NCBI RefSeq assembly: GCF_014648415.1
Contig: NZ_BMRB01000004.1
Span: 310,001-374,000 of the forward strand
Length of the DNA stretch: 64,000 bases
Source: Actinokineospora fastidiosa
GTDB taxonomy: Bacteria > Actinomycetota > Actinomycetes > Mycobacteriales > Pseudonocardiaceae
Reading direction: 5' to 3'
In this document: piece by piece, positions 46,778 through 55,990 of the stretch
How the letters are laid out: each line of letters opens with the position of its first letter
Position numbering within the stretch: the first letter of the stretch is position 1
Notes under the pieces: model-generated
Seen by the model: the letters and a program-made list of their open reading frames with translations, nothing else
Told to the model about the DNA's origin: nothing
Databases searched by the model: none
Program-made: the position numbers and the translations under genes

Positions 46778-47890
46778 TCAGGCGCAGGCGGCCCCGTTGA
46801 GGGTGAAGCCGCCGAACGAGCCCGACGAGTTCCCGGTGGCCTGGTACCCGACGGTCACGCTCTGGCCCGGGTTGAGGGTCGTGCTCCACCCCGGCGCCGC
46901 GGCGGTCACCTGGGTCCCGGACTGGGCGAAGGTCGCGTTCCAGCCGTTGGTCACCGACACGCCGCTGGGCACGGTCCACCCCGCGCGCCAGTTCTGCGCC
47001 GGGGACGAGCCGGTGTTGGTGATGGTGGCCTCGGCGGTGAACCCGCCCGACCACGAGTTGGTGATCCGGTGGGTCGCCCGGCAGCCGCCCGGGCCGCCGG
47101 TGCCGGGGGTGGTGGTGGTCGTCGTCGGGCTCCCGCCGGAGGCGGAGAAGCTGAACGAGTTGACCGCGAGCCCCGGGCCGCCGCGCCACGGCTCGAAGCC
47201 GAACTGGACGCTGGTGAGGTACCAGGACGACTGCACGTGCCCGCGGCGCACGGCGTCGTTGGTGAACTCGGTGACGTTGATGTTCAGCGAGTTCGTCGTC
47301 TGCTGGCGCACGTAGGAGATGACGTTCCAGCCGATGTTGCCGTACCAGACGTCCCAGGTCGCGCCCGCGAGGTTCGCCGTGCCGACCCGGCTGCCGATGG
47401 GCTGCGGCGGGCCCTGGTGGTTGCCCCAGATCATCAGCTCCGCGCCGGTGTTCTGGCCGGACTGGTTCGGGTTGGGGTCGAACCACAGGTCGTAGGCGGC
47501 GTTCCAGTAGCCGTCCGCCGTGCTGTAGCTGACGCTGCTCGACACCGCGCCCATCCGGCTGACCTGCAGCGGCAGGCCGCTGTTGGCGCTGCAGTTGCCG
47601 TAGTGGCAACCGGCGTAGATCGACGGGTAGCCCGCGGGCGCGCCGTTGGTGGGCACGTCGTGGTGGCCGCTGGTGATCCGGAACCCGGTGTCGCCGACGC
47701 TGATGCACTGGCCGGCGTCGTCGCCCCACTCGTTGTTCTGGACGATGTACCGCCCGCCCTGGATGCTGGTCGAGCCGTACTTCTCGCAGATGGTCGTGGC
47801 GGCGGCCGCCTCCGGCGGGCTCACCGCCACCAGCAGGCCGACCAGCATCCCGGCGGCGCCGAGCGCGCCGAGGGCGTGTTTGAGGTTCAT
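46778..47890 (-). CDS. Secreted GH12 endoglucanase with CBM2
   Basis: 370 residues from ATG 47890 (GGGAG 10 bp upstream). A signal peptide ends near AAAA. Residues ~35-260 are a GH12 β-jelly-roll: CEKYGS, YIVQNNEWGDDAGQCISV, nucleophile Glu in AELMIWGNHQG (~151) and acid/base Glu in FGFEPWRGGPGL (~232). A TTTTTTPGTGGPGG linker leads to a family 2 cellulose-binding module (~270-370) with CRATHRITNSWSGGF and GWNATF and its Trp residues and terminal Cys pair. GH12 enzymes cut β-1,4-glucan or xyloglucan internally. A CebR-like box upstream indicates induction by cello-oligosaccharides, consistent with a saprophytic actinomycete. Confidence 0.93.
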   Translation of the reverse strand: MNLKHALGALGAAGMLVGLLVAVSPPEAAAATTICEKYGSTSIQGGRYIVQNNEWGDDAGQCISVGDTGFRITSGHHDVPTNGAPAGYPSIYAGCHYGNCSANSGLPLQVSRMGAVSSSVSYSTADGYWNAAYDLWFDPNPNQSGQNTGAELMIWGNHQGPPQPIGSRVGTANLAGATWDVWYGNIGWNVISYVRQQTTNSLNINVTEFTNDAVRRGHVQSSWYLTSVQFGFEPWRGGPGLAVNSFSFSASGGSPTTTTTTPGTGGPGGCRATHRITNSWSGGFTAEATITNTGSSPAQNWRAGWTVPSGVSVTNGWNATFAQSGTQVTAAAPGWSTTLNPGQSVTVGYQATGNSSGSFGGFTLNGAACA

Positions 47891-47926
47891 GGTCGCGCAA
47901 CTCCCTTGTCGAACGGCCGGGCACGT

Positions 47927-47940
47927 TGAGAGCGCTCCCA
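47927..47940. promoter_or_regulatory. CebR-like operator upstream of the GH12 cellulase
   Basis: TGAGAGCGCTCCCA matches the CebR consensus TGGGAGCGCTCCCA at 13 of 14 positions. It is 36 bp upstream of the cellulase start codon, a normal place for a repressor site in these genes. Confidence 0.78.
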
Positions 47941-47982
47941 AAAACACCCTAGCCGGTCGGCCCGACGCGCGGAAGGGGTGAG

Positions 47983-49626
47983 TCAGCGCGAGTGGCGGAA
48001 CCAGCGGCAGCCGAAGGGCTCAATCGGCACGGTCACCCGGCCGCCGCGGACCGAGAGGGTGCCGTCGACGAGGACGTCGTCGAGCGTGCCGTCGGGCAGC
48101 TCCAGCTCGGCCTCCAGCGGCCGGTCGGAGAAGTTGTGCACGATGACGGCGGCGCGGTCGGGCGTGGCGCAGCGGTGGACGAAGAGCGCGTCGTCCCCGG
48201 CGTCGATGATCTCGAACTCGCCCCAGGCCAGCTCCGGGCACTCCCGGTAGCCCTCCACCAGCCGCTTGATCCACGACAGCAGCGAGTCCGGGTCGCGGCG
48301 CTGGGCGCGGACGTTCACCTCGTCCGGACCGAACTCGCCGGTCGTCACCGGGGCGGGGAACCGCTCGGGGTCGGCGGTCGAGAACCCCGCGCCCGGGCCA
48401 GGCTCCCACTGCATGGGCGTACGGACGGCGGCTCGGCCCTCCACGGCCAGGTTCTCGCCCATGCCGATCTCCTCGCCGTAGAACAGCACCGGCGTGCCGG
48501 GCAGGGAGAACAGCAGGCTGTAGACCATCTTGACCCGGCGCATGTCGCCGCCGAGCATGGGCGGCAGCCGCCTGCGCAGGCCGCGGCCGTAGAGCTGCAT
48601 ATCCTCCGACGGCCCGAACGCGGCGAATACCTCCTCGCGCTCGTCGTCGGTCAGCTTGTCCAGCGTCAGCTCGTCGTGGTTGCGGACGAACGTCGCCCAT
48701 TGCGCGTCGCGCGGCGGCTCGGGGCGCTCCCGCAGGGCCTCGGCCAGCGGCGCCGACGACCCGCGCGCCAGCGCCAGGTACATCCGCTGCATGCCGACGA
48801 AGTCGAAGCACATGGTCAGCTCGTCGCCCACGCCCTCGGGGTCGCCGTAGAAGGCCATCGTGTCCTTGTACGGCAGGTTCACCTCGCCGAGCAGCACCGC
48901 CTCGCCCTGCCTGCGGGCCAGGAACGCGCGCAGATCGACCAGGTAGTCGTGCGGGTCGGGCAGCTGGTGGGCGTCGGCGTTGCCCGCGGTCTCCAGGAAG
49001 AACGGCACCGCGTCCACCCGGAACCCGGAGAGCCCGAGCTGCAGCCAGAAGCCCATCACCCTGGCCATCTCGTCGCGCACGGCCGGGTTGGCCACGTTCA
49101 GGTCCGGCTGGTGCTTGTAGAAGCGGTGCAGGTAGTACTGGTCGGTGTTCTCGTCGTACTCCCAGAGGCTGTCCTCCTTGTCGGGGAAGACCACGCCCTT
49201 GGGGCCGTCGCGCGGCGGCTCGTCGCGCCAGACGTACCAGTCGCGGTAGGGCGACTCGCGGCTGGAGCGCGCGCTGCGGAACCACGGGTGCTCGGCGGAG
49301 GTGTGGTTGACCACCAGGTCGGCGATCACCCGCAGGCCCCGGTCCCGCGCGGTCCGCACGAACTCGGCGAACTCGCCGAGGGTGCCCAGGCGCGGGTCGA
49401 CGGAGTAGAAGTCGGTGATGTCGTAGCCGTCGTCGCGGTCGGGCGTGGGCAGGAACGGCATCAGCCACAGGCAGGTGACGCCGAGCCGGGCGAAGTAGTC
49501 GATGCGCTGCGTCAGGCCGACGAAGTCGCCGCAGCCGTCCCCGTTGCCGTCCTGGAAGGTCTCGACGTCCAGGCAGTAGATCACGGCGTTCTTCCACCAG
49601 AGGTCGGCGGTGTCGGTGAGCCTCAT
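47983..49626 (-). CDS. GH13 alpha-glucan enzyme, trehalose synthase-like
   Basis: A 547-residue cytoplasmic GH13 (β/α)8 enzyme starting at ATG 49626. Conserved regions: DLVVNHTS, GFRVDAVPFF with nucleophile Asp ~200, LLGEVNLP with acid/base Glu ~245, and FVRNHDELTLD ~320. The opening WWKNAVIYCLDVETFQDGNG and GVVFPDKEDSLWEYDENTDQ are of the kind seen in trehalose synthase and related maltose/trehalose enzymes, but Leu-Asp replaces the usual Tyr-Glu in the first motif. It could isomerise maltose/trehalose or act on oligoglucosides. Its last bases overlap nothing downstream; its start overlaps the stop of the LLM oxidoreductase by 4 bp, so that gene is translated first. Confidence 0.85.
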   Translation of the reverse strand: MRLTDTADLWWKNAVIYCLDVETFQDGNGDGCGDFVGLTQRIDYFARLGVTCLWLMPFLPTPDRDDGYDITDFYSVDPRLGTLGEFAEFVRTARDRGLRVIADLVVNHTSAEHPWFRSARSSRESPYRDWYVWRDEPPRDGPKGVVFPDKEDSLWEYDENTDQYYLHRFYKHQPDLNVANPAVRDEMARVMGFWLQLGLSGFRVDAVPFFLETAGNADAHQLPDPHDYLVDLRAFLARRQGEAVLLGEVNLPYKDTMAFYGDPEGVGDELTMCFDFVGMQRMYLALARGSSAPLAEALRERPEPPRDAQWATFVRNHDELTLDKLTDDEREEVFAAFGPSEDMQLYGRGLRRRLPPMLGGDMRRVKMVYSLLFSLPGTPVLFYGEEIGMGENLAVEGRAAVRTPMQWEPGPGAGFSTADPERFPAPVTTGEFGPDEVNVRAQRRDPDSLLSWIKRLVEGYRECPELAWGEFEIIDAGDDALFVHRCATPDRAAVIVHNFSDRPLEAELELPDGTLDDVLVDGTLSVRGGRVTVPIEPFGCRWFRHSR

Positions 49627-50576
49627 GCCAGCTCACCCAGCACCTTCGCGCCGAAGGCGTCGATGAACGCGTCCTGCTCCTGGCCGACGTGGTGCAGCTG
49701 GATCAGCTCGAAGCCCAGCTCGGCGTACTCCCGCAGCCAGGCGGCGTGTCGGGACAGGTCGGCGGAGACGTTCACGACCTCGCGCACCTGCTCGGGCGAG
49801 ACGGACTTGGCGACCTCGTCGAAGTGCGCGGGCAGCAGGTCCCAGCAGACCGGCGGGGCGAACACGTTGCCGCGCCACTGCTCGTGCGCCACGGCCAGCG
49901 CCTCGTCCTCGTCGGGGGCCCAGCTCAGGTGCACCTGGAGGGCCAGCTGGCCGCGGCCGCCCGCGTCCCGGTAGGCGTCGACCATGGCGCGCAGGTGCTC
50001 GATGGGCGCGTTCACCGTGACCAGGCCGTCCGCCCATTCCGCGCACCAGGCGGCGGTGGCCGTGCTGACCGCCGCGCCGAACAGCGGCGGCGGCTCCTCC
50101 GGGCGGGTCCACAGCCGGGCCCGGTCGACGGTGACCAGGCCGTCGTGGGACACCTCCTCGCCCGCGAGCAGCGCGCGGATCACCTCGACGCACTCGCGCA
50201 GGCGGGCGTTGCGCACGTCCTTGCGCGGCCAGCGGTCGCCGGTGATGTGCTCGTTGGACGCCTCCCCGCTGCCCAGCGCCACCCACAGCCTGCCGGGGTA
50301 CATCGCGGTGAGTGTGCTCATGGCCTGCGCGAGGATGGCGGGGTGGTAGCGCTGGCCAGGCGCGGTCACCACGCCGTACCGCAGGTCGGTGGCCTGCAGC
50401 GCCGCGCCCAGCCACGACCAGGCGAACCCGGACTGGCCCTGCGCCGACGTCCACGGCGCGAAGTGGTCGGACGACATGGCCGCGCCGAACCCGGCGCGCT
50501 CGGCCCTGCGCACCGCGTCCAGGAGCCGCGTCGGGTGGATCTGCTCGTGTGAGGCGTGGAACCCGTAGACCGCCAT
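49623..50576 (-). CDS. LLM-class flavin oxidoreductase, TIGR03885-like
   Basis: 317 residues from ATG 50576. It has the luciferase-like TIM-barrel pattern: YGFHASHEQIHPTRLLDAV, SSDHFAPW, GVVTAPGQRYHPAILAQAM, PGRLWVALGSGEASNEHITG and FGAAVSTATAAWCAEWADG. In this superfamily FMN or F420 supports hydride transfer or monooxygenation. The sequence resembles the TIGR03885/TIGR03557 groups. The 4-bp overlap with the GH13 gene shows co-expression; I recall this partnership from other actinobacterial genomes, but its biochemical meaning is unclear. Substrate unknown. Confidence 0.8.
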   Translation of the reverse strand: MAVYGFHASHEQIHPTRLLDAVRRAERAGFGAAMSSDHFAPWTSAQGQSGFAWSWLGAALQATDLRYGVVTAPGQRYHPAILAQAMSTLTAMYPGRLWVALGSGEASNEHITGDRWPRKDVRNARLRECVEVIRALLAGEEVSHDGLVTVDRARLWTRPEEPPPLFGAAVSTATAAWCAEWADGLVTVNAPIEHLRAMVDAYRDAGGRGQLALQVHLSWAPDEDEALAVAHEQWRGNVFAPPVCWDLLPAHFDEVAKSVSPEQVREVVNVSADLSRHAAWLREYAELGFELIQLHHVGQEQDAFIDAFGAKVLGELA

Positions 50577-50614
50577 GACGGGGTACTACCCCGAATCGCG
50601 GCCGGTGACGCAGC

Positions 50615-50645
50615 GGGGGCGCCCGCCTGCCCGACGGGCGCCCCC
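50615..50645 (-). terminator. Hairpin terminator of the subtilase gene
   Basis: GGGGGCGCCCG (50615-50625) and CGGGCGCCCCC (50635-50645) form a perfect 11-bp stem with a 9-nt loop, starting 9 bp past the subtilase stop on the minus strand. No T run is present. Confidence 0.65.
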
Positions 50646-50654
50646 GACCGCGGG

Positions 50655-53600
50655 CTACTTCAGCGCGTACGCCCGGATGATCGTCTGGTCGACCGTGTTG
50701 CCCTGGGCGTCCCTGGCCTGCGCCTTGAGCGAGACGAACTCCGCGCCCCTCGGGTGCAGCAGGACCGCGTGCCAGCGCTCGCCGACGCGCACCAGGCCCA
50801 CCGGCCGCCACGTCGCGCCGTCGTCGTAGGAGACCTGGACGGCGGGCGTGCGCACACCCTCCGCCGTGGAGCCGTTGCGCTGGACGTACACCGGGACGGT
50901 GAACACCCGGCCCGCGGGCGCCCGGTTCAGCTCGTCCAGCTTCGGCGCGAACCGCACCGCCAGCAGCGGCAACGGCGCGGCCTCCCCGGTCGGCGCCGAC
51001 CGGAACGTCCAGTCCGCGCTGACCTTTGTGGACAGCGGCGACACCGACCGGGTGGCCTCCGTGCGCAGGCGGTAGCCGCCCTCGCCGCCGGGGTCGACGG
51101 CGTGGACGAACCCGACCTGGTCCGACTCGCCGACCAGGGCGTCACCGCGGTGCAGCGTCGTCATGGCCGTGTCGACCGAGGAGAAGCCGACGTGGTTCGG
51201 GTCCTGGTCGGTGAACATCGGCGCGGACACCAGGATCTCGTCGCCCGCGCGGGCCGCCCACTCCTCGGCCCTGTACCCGGAGGTGGGGAACGCCGGGCCG
51301 AACACCGCCGCGTTCCACCGCTGCCCGGTGTCCCGGGTGAACTCCCGCGGCTGGGCGGTGCTCTGGTAGCTCTGCGGCGGCCACGCGTTGGGCGCCGCCA
51401 TCTGCGAGAACGACCCGTGCCACGCGACGCCGGGGGAGTAGTACTCGGTCACCGCGAGCGGGAGCGGCCCGCCCGCCATGTCCGAGAGGAAGCCCGTGCC
51501 GGGGCCGCTGGCCCTGGTCGCGACCTTCACCAGGTCCCGGTCGGCGAAGTGCCGCAGCAGGTCGGACGGGACAGCGCCGTCGTGCGACCACGCCACGTTG
51601 TACTGGTAGGGGCTGCCCACGTACTCGTGGTCGCCGCTGGGCCTGGCCAGCCGCGACTCCACCTGGAAGGTCGCCTTGCCCGGCGCGGTCGTGACCGACG
51701 GGCGGTAGCCGATGCCCTCGAAGTTGTCCCCGCCCAGCCCCGTCCCGGTGCTGCCCCAGTCGGTGGTGAGGCTGAAGAACAGGAAGGTGGAGCCGGACAC
51801 CGCGTCGGCCTGGTCCACCGTGACGCCGACCTGCTCGGCGTCCCGGGCGTCCACGACGATCTCGGTGTCCCCGGTGATCGCCAGCGCGGGCTCGTGGAAC
51901 TGGGCGAGCGGCCAGCGCCGCCCCTCGACCGGGGTCTGGACCCAGGCGTCGAAGAAGAAGACGCCCTTCGGCACCCGGGCCGTCAGCGTGCCGGACTCGG
52001 CGTAGTCCAGGTACGCGGCCGGGTGCGCGGTGTCGACGAACCGGTAGGAGTAGTTGGGCGTGAGCTTGCCGTCGGCGTCGATGAAGCTCAGCTCGACGTC
52101 GTAGCTCTCGACCTCCTTGGTCAGCCCGATCGGGGTCCGCGTGCCGGTGGTCCCGTCGGTGGCGACCACCGCGCCCTGGTACGTGCCGTCCGGGGCGTCG
52201 ATGTTCGTGATCGCGGTGACCGTGACCTCCGCCTGCCCGCCCGCGGGGACGGTGACCTCTCCCGGGGTGACCGTGAGCATGCCGTCCGGCGCGGCCGCGC
52301 CGGACCCGTCGCGCAGGTCCGCGCTCACGCGGAGGGTGAGCGGCGCGGTCCCGTGGTTGCGGTAGGTCAGGGTCTTCACGATCGGCGCGTCGTCGTCGTG
52401 CGGCCACCGCGCCGTGCCCAGGCTCAGGCTCGCGGGCGCGGTGGTGACGCTCTGCGCGGTCGCGCGGGCCAGGTCGACACGTCCCGCGCCCTGCTCGTAG
52501 ACCGACAGGTCGGGATGGGCCTTGGCGCTCGCCATCAGCGCGGCCTTGAGCTGCTCGGGCGACCAGTCCGGGTGCTGCCCGGCCAGCACGGCCGCCGCGC
52601 CCGCCACGTGCGGGGCGGACATCGACGTGCCCGAGAGCGCGACGTGCTTGTCGCCCACCGGGTCGCCGATCTGCCCCTCGGCCGCCTTCGCCGCCACGAT
52701 CCCCACGCCGGGCGCGGTGATGTCGGGCTTGATGGCGTTGTCCTTCCAGCGCGGCCCGCGCGAGGAGAAGTCGGCCAGCGTGTCGTCGCGGTCGATGGCG
52801 CCCACGGTCAGCGCCGCGTCGGCAGCGGCAGGGCTGCCGATGGTCCCCGCGGAGGGGCCGGAGTTGCCGGCGGACACCACGAACAGCGCGCCCGTGTCGG
52901 CGGTGATCCGGTTGAGCGCCAACGACATCGGGTCGGTGCCGTCGGAGGCGAAGGGCGCGCCGAGGCTCATGTTGATGACGTCCGCGCCCGCGGCGGCCGC
53001 CCACTCCATGCCCGCGATGATGTCGGACTCGCGGCCGCCGCCGTAGTCGTTGAGCACCTTGCCGTTGAGCAGCTTCGCGTCGGGCGCGACGCCCTTGTAC
53101 TTCCCGTCGCCGGTCACGATCGAGGCCACGTGCGTGCCGTGCCCGAACCGGTCGTCGGTGGAGTCGCTGTCGCTGAAGTCGCGCGACTCGACGACCGCGC
53201 CCGCGAGGTCGGGGTGCGTCTCGTCGATACCGGTGTCCAGCACGGCGACCGTCGTCCCGGTGCCGGTGTGCCCGGCCTCCCATGCCGCGGGCGCCCCGAT
53301 CTGCGGGACGCTGCGGTCCAGGCTCGCCCGCACGGGCCCGTCGAGCCAGATCCGGCTGACGCCACTGGCGCGCGGCCCGGACAGGAACGGGTTCGCCTTG
53401 TCCGCCTCGACGGCGACCCCGTTGACGCTCGCCAGCACCTGCCCCGCGCTGCTGGCGACCGGCCCGTCATAGGTGATGATCAGCGGCGTGACGGCGCTGC
53501 GCGCGTCGTCGTACCCCGCGCGGATCAACCCGCCCACGTCGAACAACCGCTCATCGATGCGCCCCGCGGCGACGTCGGTGGCGACATCGCTGGGCACCAC

Positions 53601-53837
53601 ATGCACATCCCCCTCGACGTCGACGCGCTGCACGAACCGGACGTGCTCACGCCCGGCACCCGCCCGCACCCGCACCCGGTCACCCACGAGCGTGACCTTG
53701 TCCCCGGTGACCAGGGTGACGGTGTTGTGCGGCGCACGCCCCGGCCCGGAGGCCGCTGCTGCGGTCGTCGGAGTGACCGCGGCGCCCAGCACCGCGACCA
53801 CCCCCACCCCCGCGACCAAGCGTTTGGATGGACTCAT
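50655..53837 (-). CDS. Large secreted S8 serine peptidase (subtilase)
   Basis: A 1060-residue exported protease; ATG 53837 follows GGGGAGAG. The signal peptide ends near AAAASG. A ~150-residue propeptide precedes the catalytic domain with the full triad: VAVLDTGIDETHPDL (Asp ~199), FGHGTHVASIV (His ~232), oxyanion-loop VVSAGNSGPS, and ALSGTSMSAPHVAG (Ser ~404). The ~600-residue C-terminal part is β-rich: a DUF1034-like or FlgD-like region (MLTVTPGEVTVPAGGQAEVT) and further immunoglobulin-like segments. It ends in VDQTIIRAYALK. Such actinomycete subtilases are autoprocessed and degrade extracellular protein. It is monocistronic with its own terminator. Confidence 0.93.
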   Translation of the reverse strand: MSPSKRLVAGVGVVAVLGAAVTPTTAAAASGPGRAPHNTVTLVTGDKVTLVGDRVRVRAGAGREHVRFVQRVDVEGDVHVVPSDVATDVAAGRIDERLFDVGGLIRAGYDDARSAVTPLIITYDGPVASSAGQVLASVNGVAVEADKANPFLSGPRASGVSRIWLDGPVRASLDRSVPQIGAPAAWEAGHTGTGTTVAVLDTGIDETHPDLAGAVVESRDFSDSDSTDDRFGHGTHVASIVTGDGKYKGVAPDAKLLNGKVLNDYGGGRESDIIAGMEWAAAAGADVINMSLGAPFASDGTDPMSLALNRITADTGALFVVSAGNSGPSAGTIGSPAAADAALTVGAIDRDDTLADFSSRGPRWKDNAIKPDITAPGVGIVAAKAAEGQIGDPVGDKHVALSGTSMSAPHVAGAAAVLAGQHPDWSPEQLKAALMASAKAHPDLSVYEQGAGRVDLARATAQSVTTAPASLSLGTARWPHDDDAPIVKTLTYRNHGTAPLTLRVSADLRDGSGAAAPDGMLTVTPGEVTVPAGGQAEVTVTAITNIDAPDGTYQGAVVATDGTTGTRTPIGLTKEVESYDVELSFIDADGKLTPNYSYRFVDTAHPAAYLDYAESGTLTARVPKGVFFFDAWVQTPVEGRRWPLAQFHEPALAITGDTEIVVDARDAEQVGVTVDQADAVSGSTFLFFSLTTDWGSTGTGLGGDNFEGIGYRPSVTTAPGKATFQVESRLARPSGDHEYVGSPYQYNVAWSHDGAVPSDLLRHFADRDLVKVATRASGPGTGFLSDMAGGPLPLAVTEYYSPGVAWHGSFSQMAAPNAWPPQSYQSTAQPREFTRDTGQRWNAAVFGPAFPTSGYRAEEWAARAGDEILVSAPMFTDQDPNHVGFSSVDTAMTTLHRGDALVGESDQVGFVHAVDPGGEGGYRLRTEATRSVSPLSTKVSADWTFRSAPTGEAAPLPLLAVRFAPKLDELNRAPAGRVFTVPVYVQRNGSTAEGVRTPAVQVSYDDGATWRPVGLVRVGERWHAVLLHPRGAEFVSLKAQARDAQGNTVDQTIIRAYALK

Positions 53838-53979
53838 TCACTCTCCCCAGAATCAGACGGTCCCATCGCCGATAGGACGCCCGAGCCCCCCGGCGCCGTT
53901 GTCCGCATGATCGACATTCACTGAATCGGCCCCAACGATCGTCGGGGTCCATCCGCGCGAGTCCTTCGATGCCCGGAAA

Positions 53980-54003
53980 GGGGCGGGACGCTTGTCCCGC
54001 CCC
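53980..54003 (-). terminator. Hairpin terminator of the MFS gene
   Basis: GGGGCGGGAC and GTCCCGCCCC form a perfect 10-bp stem with a 4-nt loop. Read on the minus strand it follows the MFS stop by 8 bp and is followed by TTTCC. Confidence 0.75.
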
Positions 54004-54011
54004 TACAGCGG

Positions 54012-55403
54012 CTACGCCACGAGTTGTGGTTCCGGGGCGACTTCCGGCTTGCGCAGTCCGGTGAGTGCGATCACCAGGGCCGACGCGGCCGCGATCGCGG
54101 GGACCAGGAGGGCGGTGCGGATGGCGGTGAGGGGGGATGCGGTGGTGAGGGTGGCGACGTGGACCGCGGTGGCCAGGGAGATGCCCAGGGCGGCGCCGAA
54201 CTGGAAGTTGGTGTTCAGCAGGCCGCCCGCGACGCCCTGTTCGTGTTCGGCGACGCCGTCCGTCGCGGCGATGGTGAGGGGGCCGTAGGTGAGGGCGAAC
54301 GCCAGGCCCAGGGTGATCATCGTCGGGAACATCGCCGCGTACGTCCAGTCGTCGGTGACGGGCAGGAACAGGACGTACGCCAGGGTGGCGAAGGCCAGCC
54401 CGCCCGCGATCACCCTCGCGTTGCCGAAGCGGGCGACCAGGCGCGGGGTGAGGGTCGGGGCCAGGATGGCGTCGATGGCGACCACGAGCAGGGCCAGGCC
54501 GGTCTCCAGGCTCGACCAGCCGCGCAGTTCCTGCAGGTACAGGGTGATCAGGAACTGGAAGGCGAAGAACGAGCCCGCGAACAGCAGCGCAGCGGCGTTG
54601 GCGCGCACGAGCGGCCGGTTGGCGAGGATCCCCAGCCGCAGCAGCGGGGCGGGGGAGCGGCGCTCGATGGCGACGAACGCGGCCAGCGCGGCCAGGCCCA
54701 CCGCGAACGCGGCCGCCGTCCAGCCCCAGCCCTCGGCCGGGCGCTCGAGGCGGACCACGGCGTACACCAGCAGCAGCATCGCCACCGTGATCGTCAGCGC
54801 GCCCGCGACGTCGGTGCGGCCGCGCGCGCTCGCCCGGGCGCGGGGGATGAGCGGGAGGGCGGCGGCCAGGATCAGCGCCGAGAGGATCACCGGGGCGAAG
54901 AAGACCCAGCGCCAGCCGATGGCGGTCAGCAGGCCGCCCGCGACCAGGCCGAGGGAGAAGCCCGCCGCGCCGGTGGCCGCGTAGACCAGCAGCGCCTTGT
55001 TCCGCCTCGGGCCCTCGGCGAACGACGTGGTGATGATCGACAGGCCCGCAGGCGTCATGAACGCCGCCGCGACGCCGGTGACGAACCGGGCCACGAGCAG
55101 CGTCCAGCCGTCGGTCGCCAGCCCGCCCAGGCCGGAGAACACCAGGAACACGGTCAGCCAGAACAGCAGCATCCTGCGCCTGCCGAACAGGTCGGCCGCC
55201 CGGCCGCCGAGCAGCATGAAGCCGCCGTAGCCCAGCACGTAGGCGCTCACCACCCCGCTCAGCATCGCGGTGGACAGGCCCAGATCGGCCCGGATCGACG
55301 GGAGCGCCACGTTCAGCATGGCCACGTCGATCCCCTCCAGGAAGATCGCGCCGCACAGCACGAACAGCACGCCCCACTCGCGGGCGCTCATCGGGGTGGA
55401 CAC
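54012..55403 (-). CDS. MFS drug:H+ exporter, DHA2-like (14 TM)
   Basis: 463 residues with about 14 hydrophobic helices. Early signatures are LEGIDVAMLNVALPSIRADL and YGGFMLLGGRAADLFGRRRM (the loop 2-3 A motif); the antiporter-like motif VYAATGAAGFSLGLVAGGLL follows. DHA2 transporters expel drugs, dyes or natural products using the proton gradient. It is divergent from an HxlR regulator gene with direct and inverted repeats between them, so export is probably induced by a ligand of that regulator. Substrate unknown. Confidence 0.9.
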   Translation of the reverse strand: MSTPMSAREWGVLFVLCGAIFLEGIDVAMLNVALPSIRADLGLSTAMLSGVVSAYVLGYGGFMLLGGRAADLFGRRRMLLFWLTVFLVFSGLGGLATDGWTLLVARFVTGVAAAFMTPAGLSIITTSFAEGPRRNKALLVYAATGAAGFSLGLVAGGLLTAIGWRWVFFAPVILSALILAAALPLIPRARASARGRTDVAGALTITVAMLLLVYAVVRLERPAEGWGWTAAAFAVGLAALAAFVAIERRSPAPLLRLGILANRPLVRANAAALLFAGSFFAFQFLITLYLQELRGWSSLETGLALLVVAIDAILAPTLTPRLVARFGNARVIAGGLAFATLAYVLFLPVTDDWTYAAMFPTMITLGLAFALTYGPLTIAATDGVAEHEQGVAGGLLNTNFQFGAALGISLATAVHVATLTTASPLTAIRTALLVPAIAAASALVIALTGLRKPEVAPEPQLVA

Positions 55404-55413
55404 CTGGTACTCC

Positions 55414-55450
55414 TCAGTTACTCATCAGCTGGTCAGTTACCTCTTGTAAC
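55414..55450. promoter_or_regulatory. Candidate HxlR operator between divergent MFS and hxlR-type genes
   Basis: TCAGTTAC occurs twice (55414 and 55433), 19 bp apart. The second copy also forms the inverted repeat GTTAC-ctctt-GTAAC (55436-55450). It lies in the 77-bp intergenic region, where an HxlR dimer would be expected to act on both promoters. Confidence 0.55.
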
Positions 55451-55480
55451 CACGATCATCCTGCGGCACCATCGGCAGGT

Positions 55481-55888
55481 GTGGAAGAAGGCACTTTGAA
55501 CTCACCGAGGCACATCGAGGACACCGACGACTGCCCGGTGTGGGACATCCGCCAGGACTGCGAGGTCCGCCAGATCCTCGACCGCATCGCCGACAAGTGG
55601 TCCCTGTTGGTCATCTCCCTGTTGGACTGCGGCACCATGCGGTTCACCGAGCTGTTGCGCGAGATCGACGGTGTGAGCCAGCGCATGCTCACCACGACGC
55701 TGCGGCACCTCGAACGCGACGGCCTCGTCTCCCGGACCGTCCACCCCGTCGTCCCGCCGCGCGTCGACTACGCGCTCACACCCCTCGGCCGGACCCTTCT
55801 GGACACCATCCAGGCGCTGGTGAGGTGGACCGAGCAGCACCAGCACGAAATCGCCGCCGCCCGCGCCCGATACGACAATATGGACTAA
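55481..55888 (+). CDS. HxlR-family transcriptional regulator
   Basis: 135 residues from GTG 55481; TTG 55496 is an alternative. The HxlR winged helix is clear: CPVWDIRQDCEVRQILDRIA, DKWSLLVISLL, RFTELLREIDGVSQRMLTTT and LRHLERDGLVSR, with the wing VPPRVDYALTPLG. Two Cys residues flank the N-terminal Asp-rich segment (DDCPVWDIRQDC), possible redox or electrophile sensors as in some family members. It is divergent from the MFS exporter gene and likely represses it. Confidence 0.88.
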   Translation: MEEGTLNSPRHIEDTDDCPVWDIRQDCEVRQILDRIADKWSLLVISLLDCGTMRFTELLREIDGVSQRMLTTTLRHLERDGLVSRTVHPVVPPRVDYALTPLGRTLLDTIQALVRWTEQHQHEIAAARARYDNMD

Positions 55889-55925
55889 TCCACATGTGAC
55901 GGCGTCACCTCCCTGCGCCACGCGG

Positions 55926-55955
55926 TTGACTCCTTGATCGAGGCAGGCATATAAG
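55926..55955 (+). promoter_or_regulatory. Sigma70-type promoter of the secreted hydrolase
   Basis: TTGACT (55926-55931) and TATAAG (55950-55955) are separated by 18 bp, an unusually good housekeeping-type match for this genome. The start codon is 35 bp past the -10, behind an AGGAGA site. Confidence 0.75.
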
Positions 55956-55990
55956 AGTGCGTCTTTTGTCTTCCACGCAAGGAGAATCGA

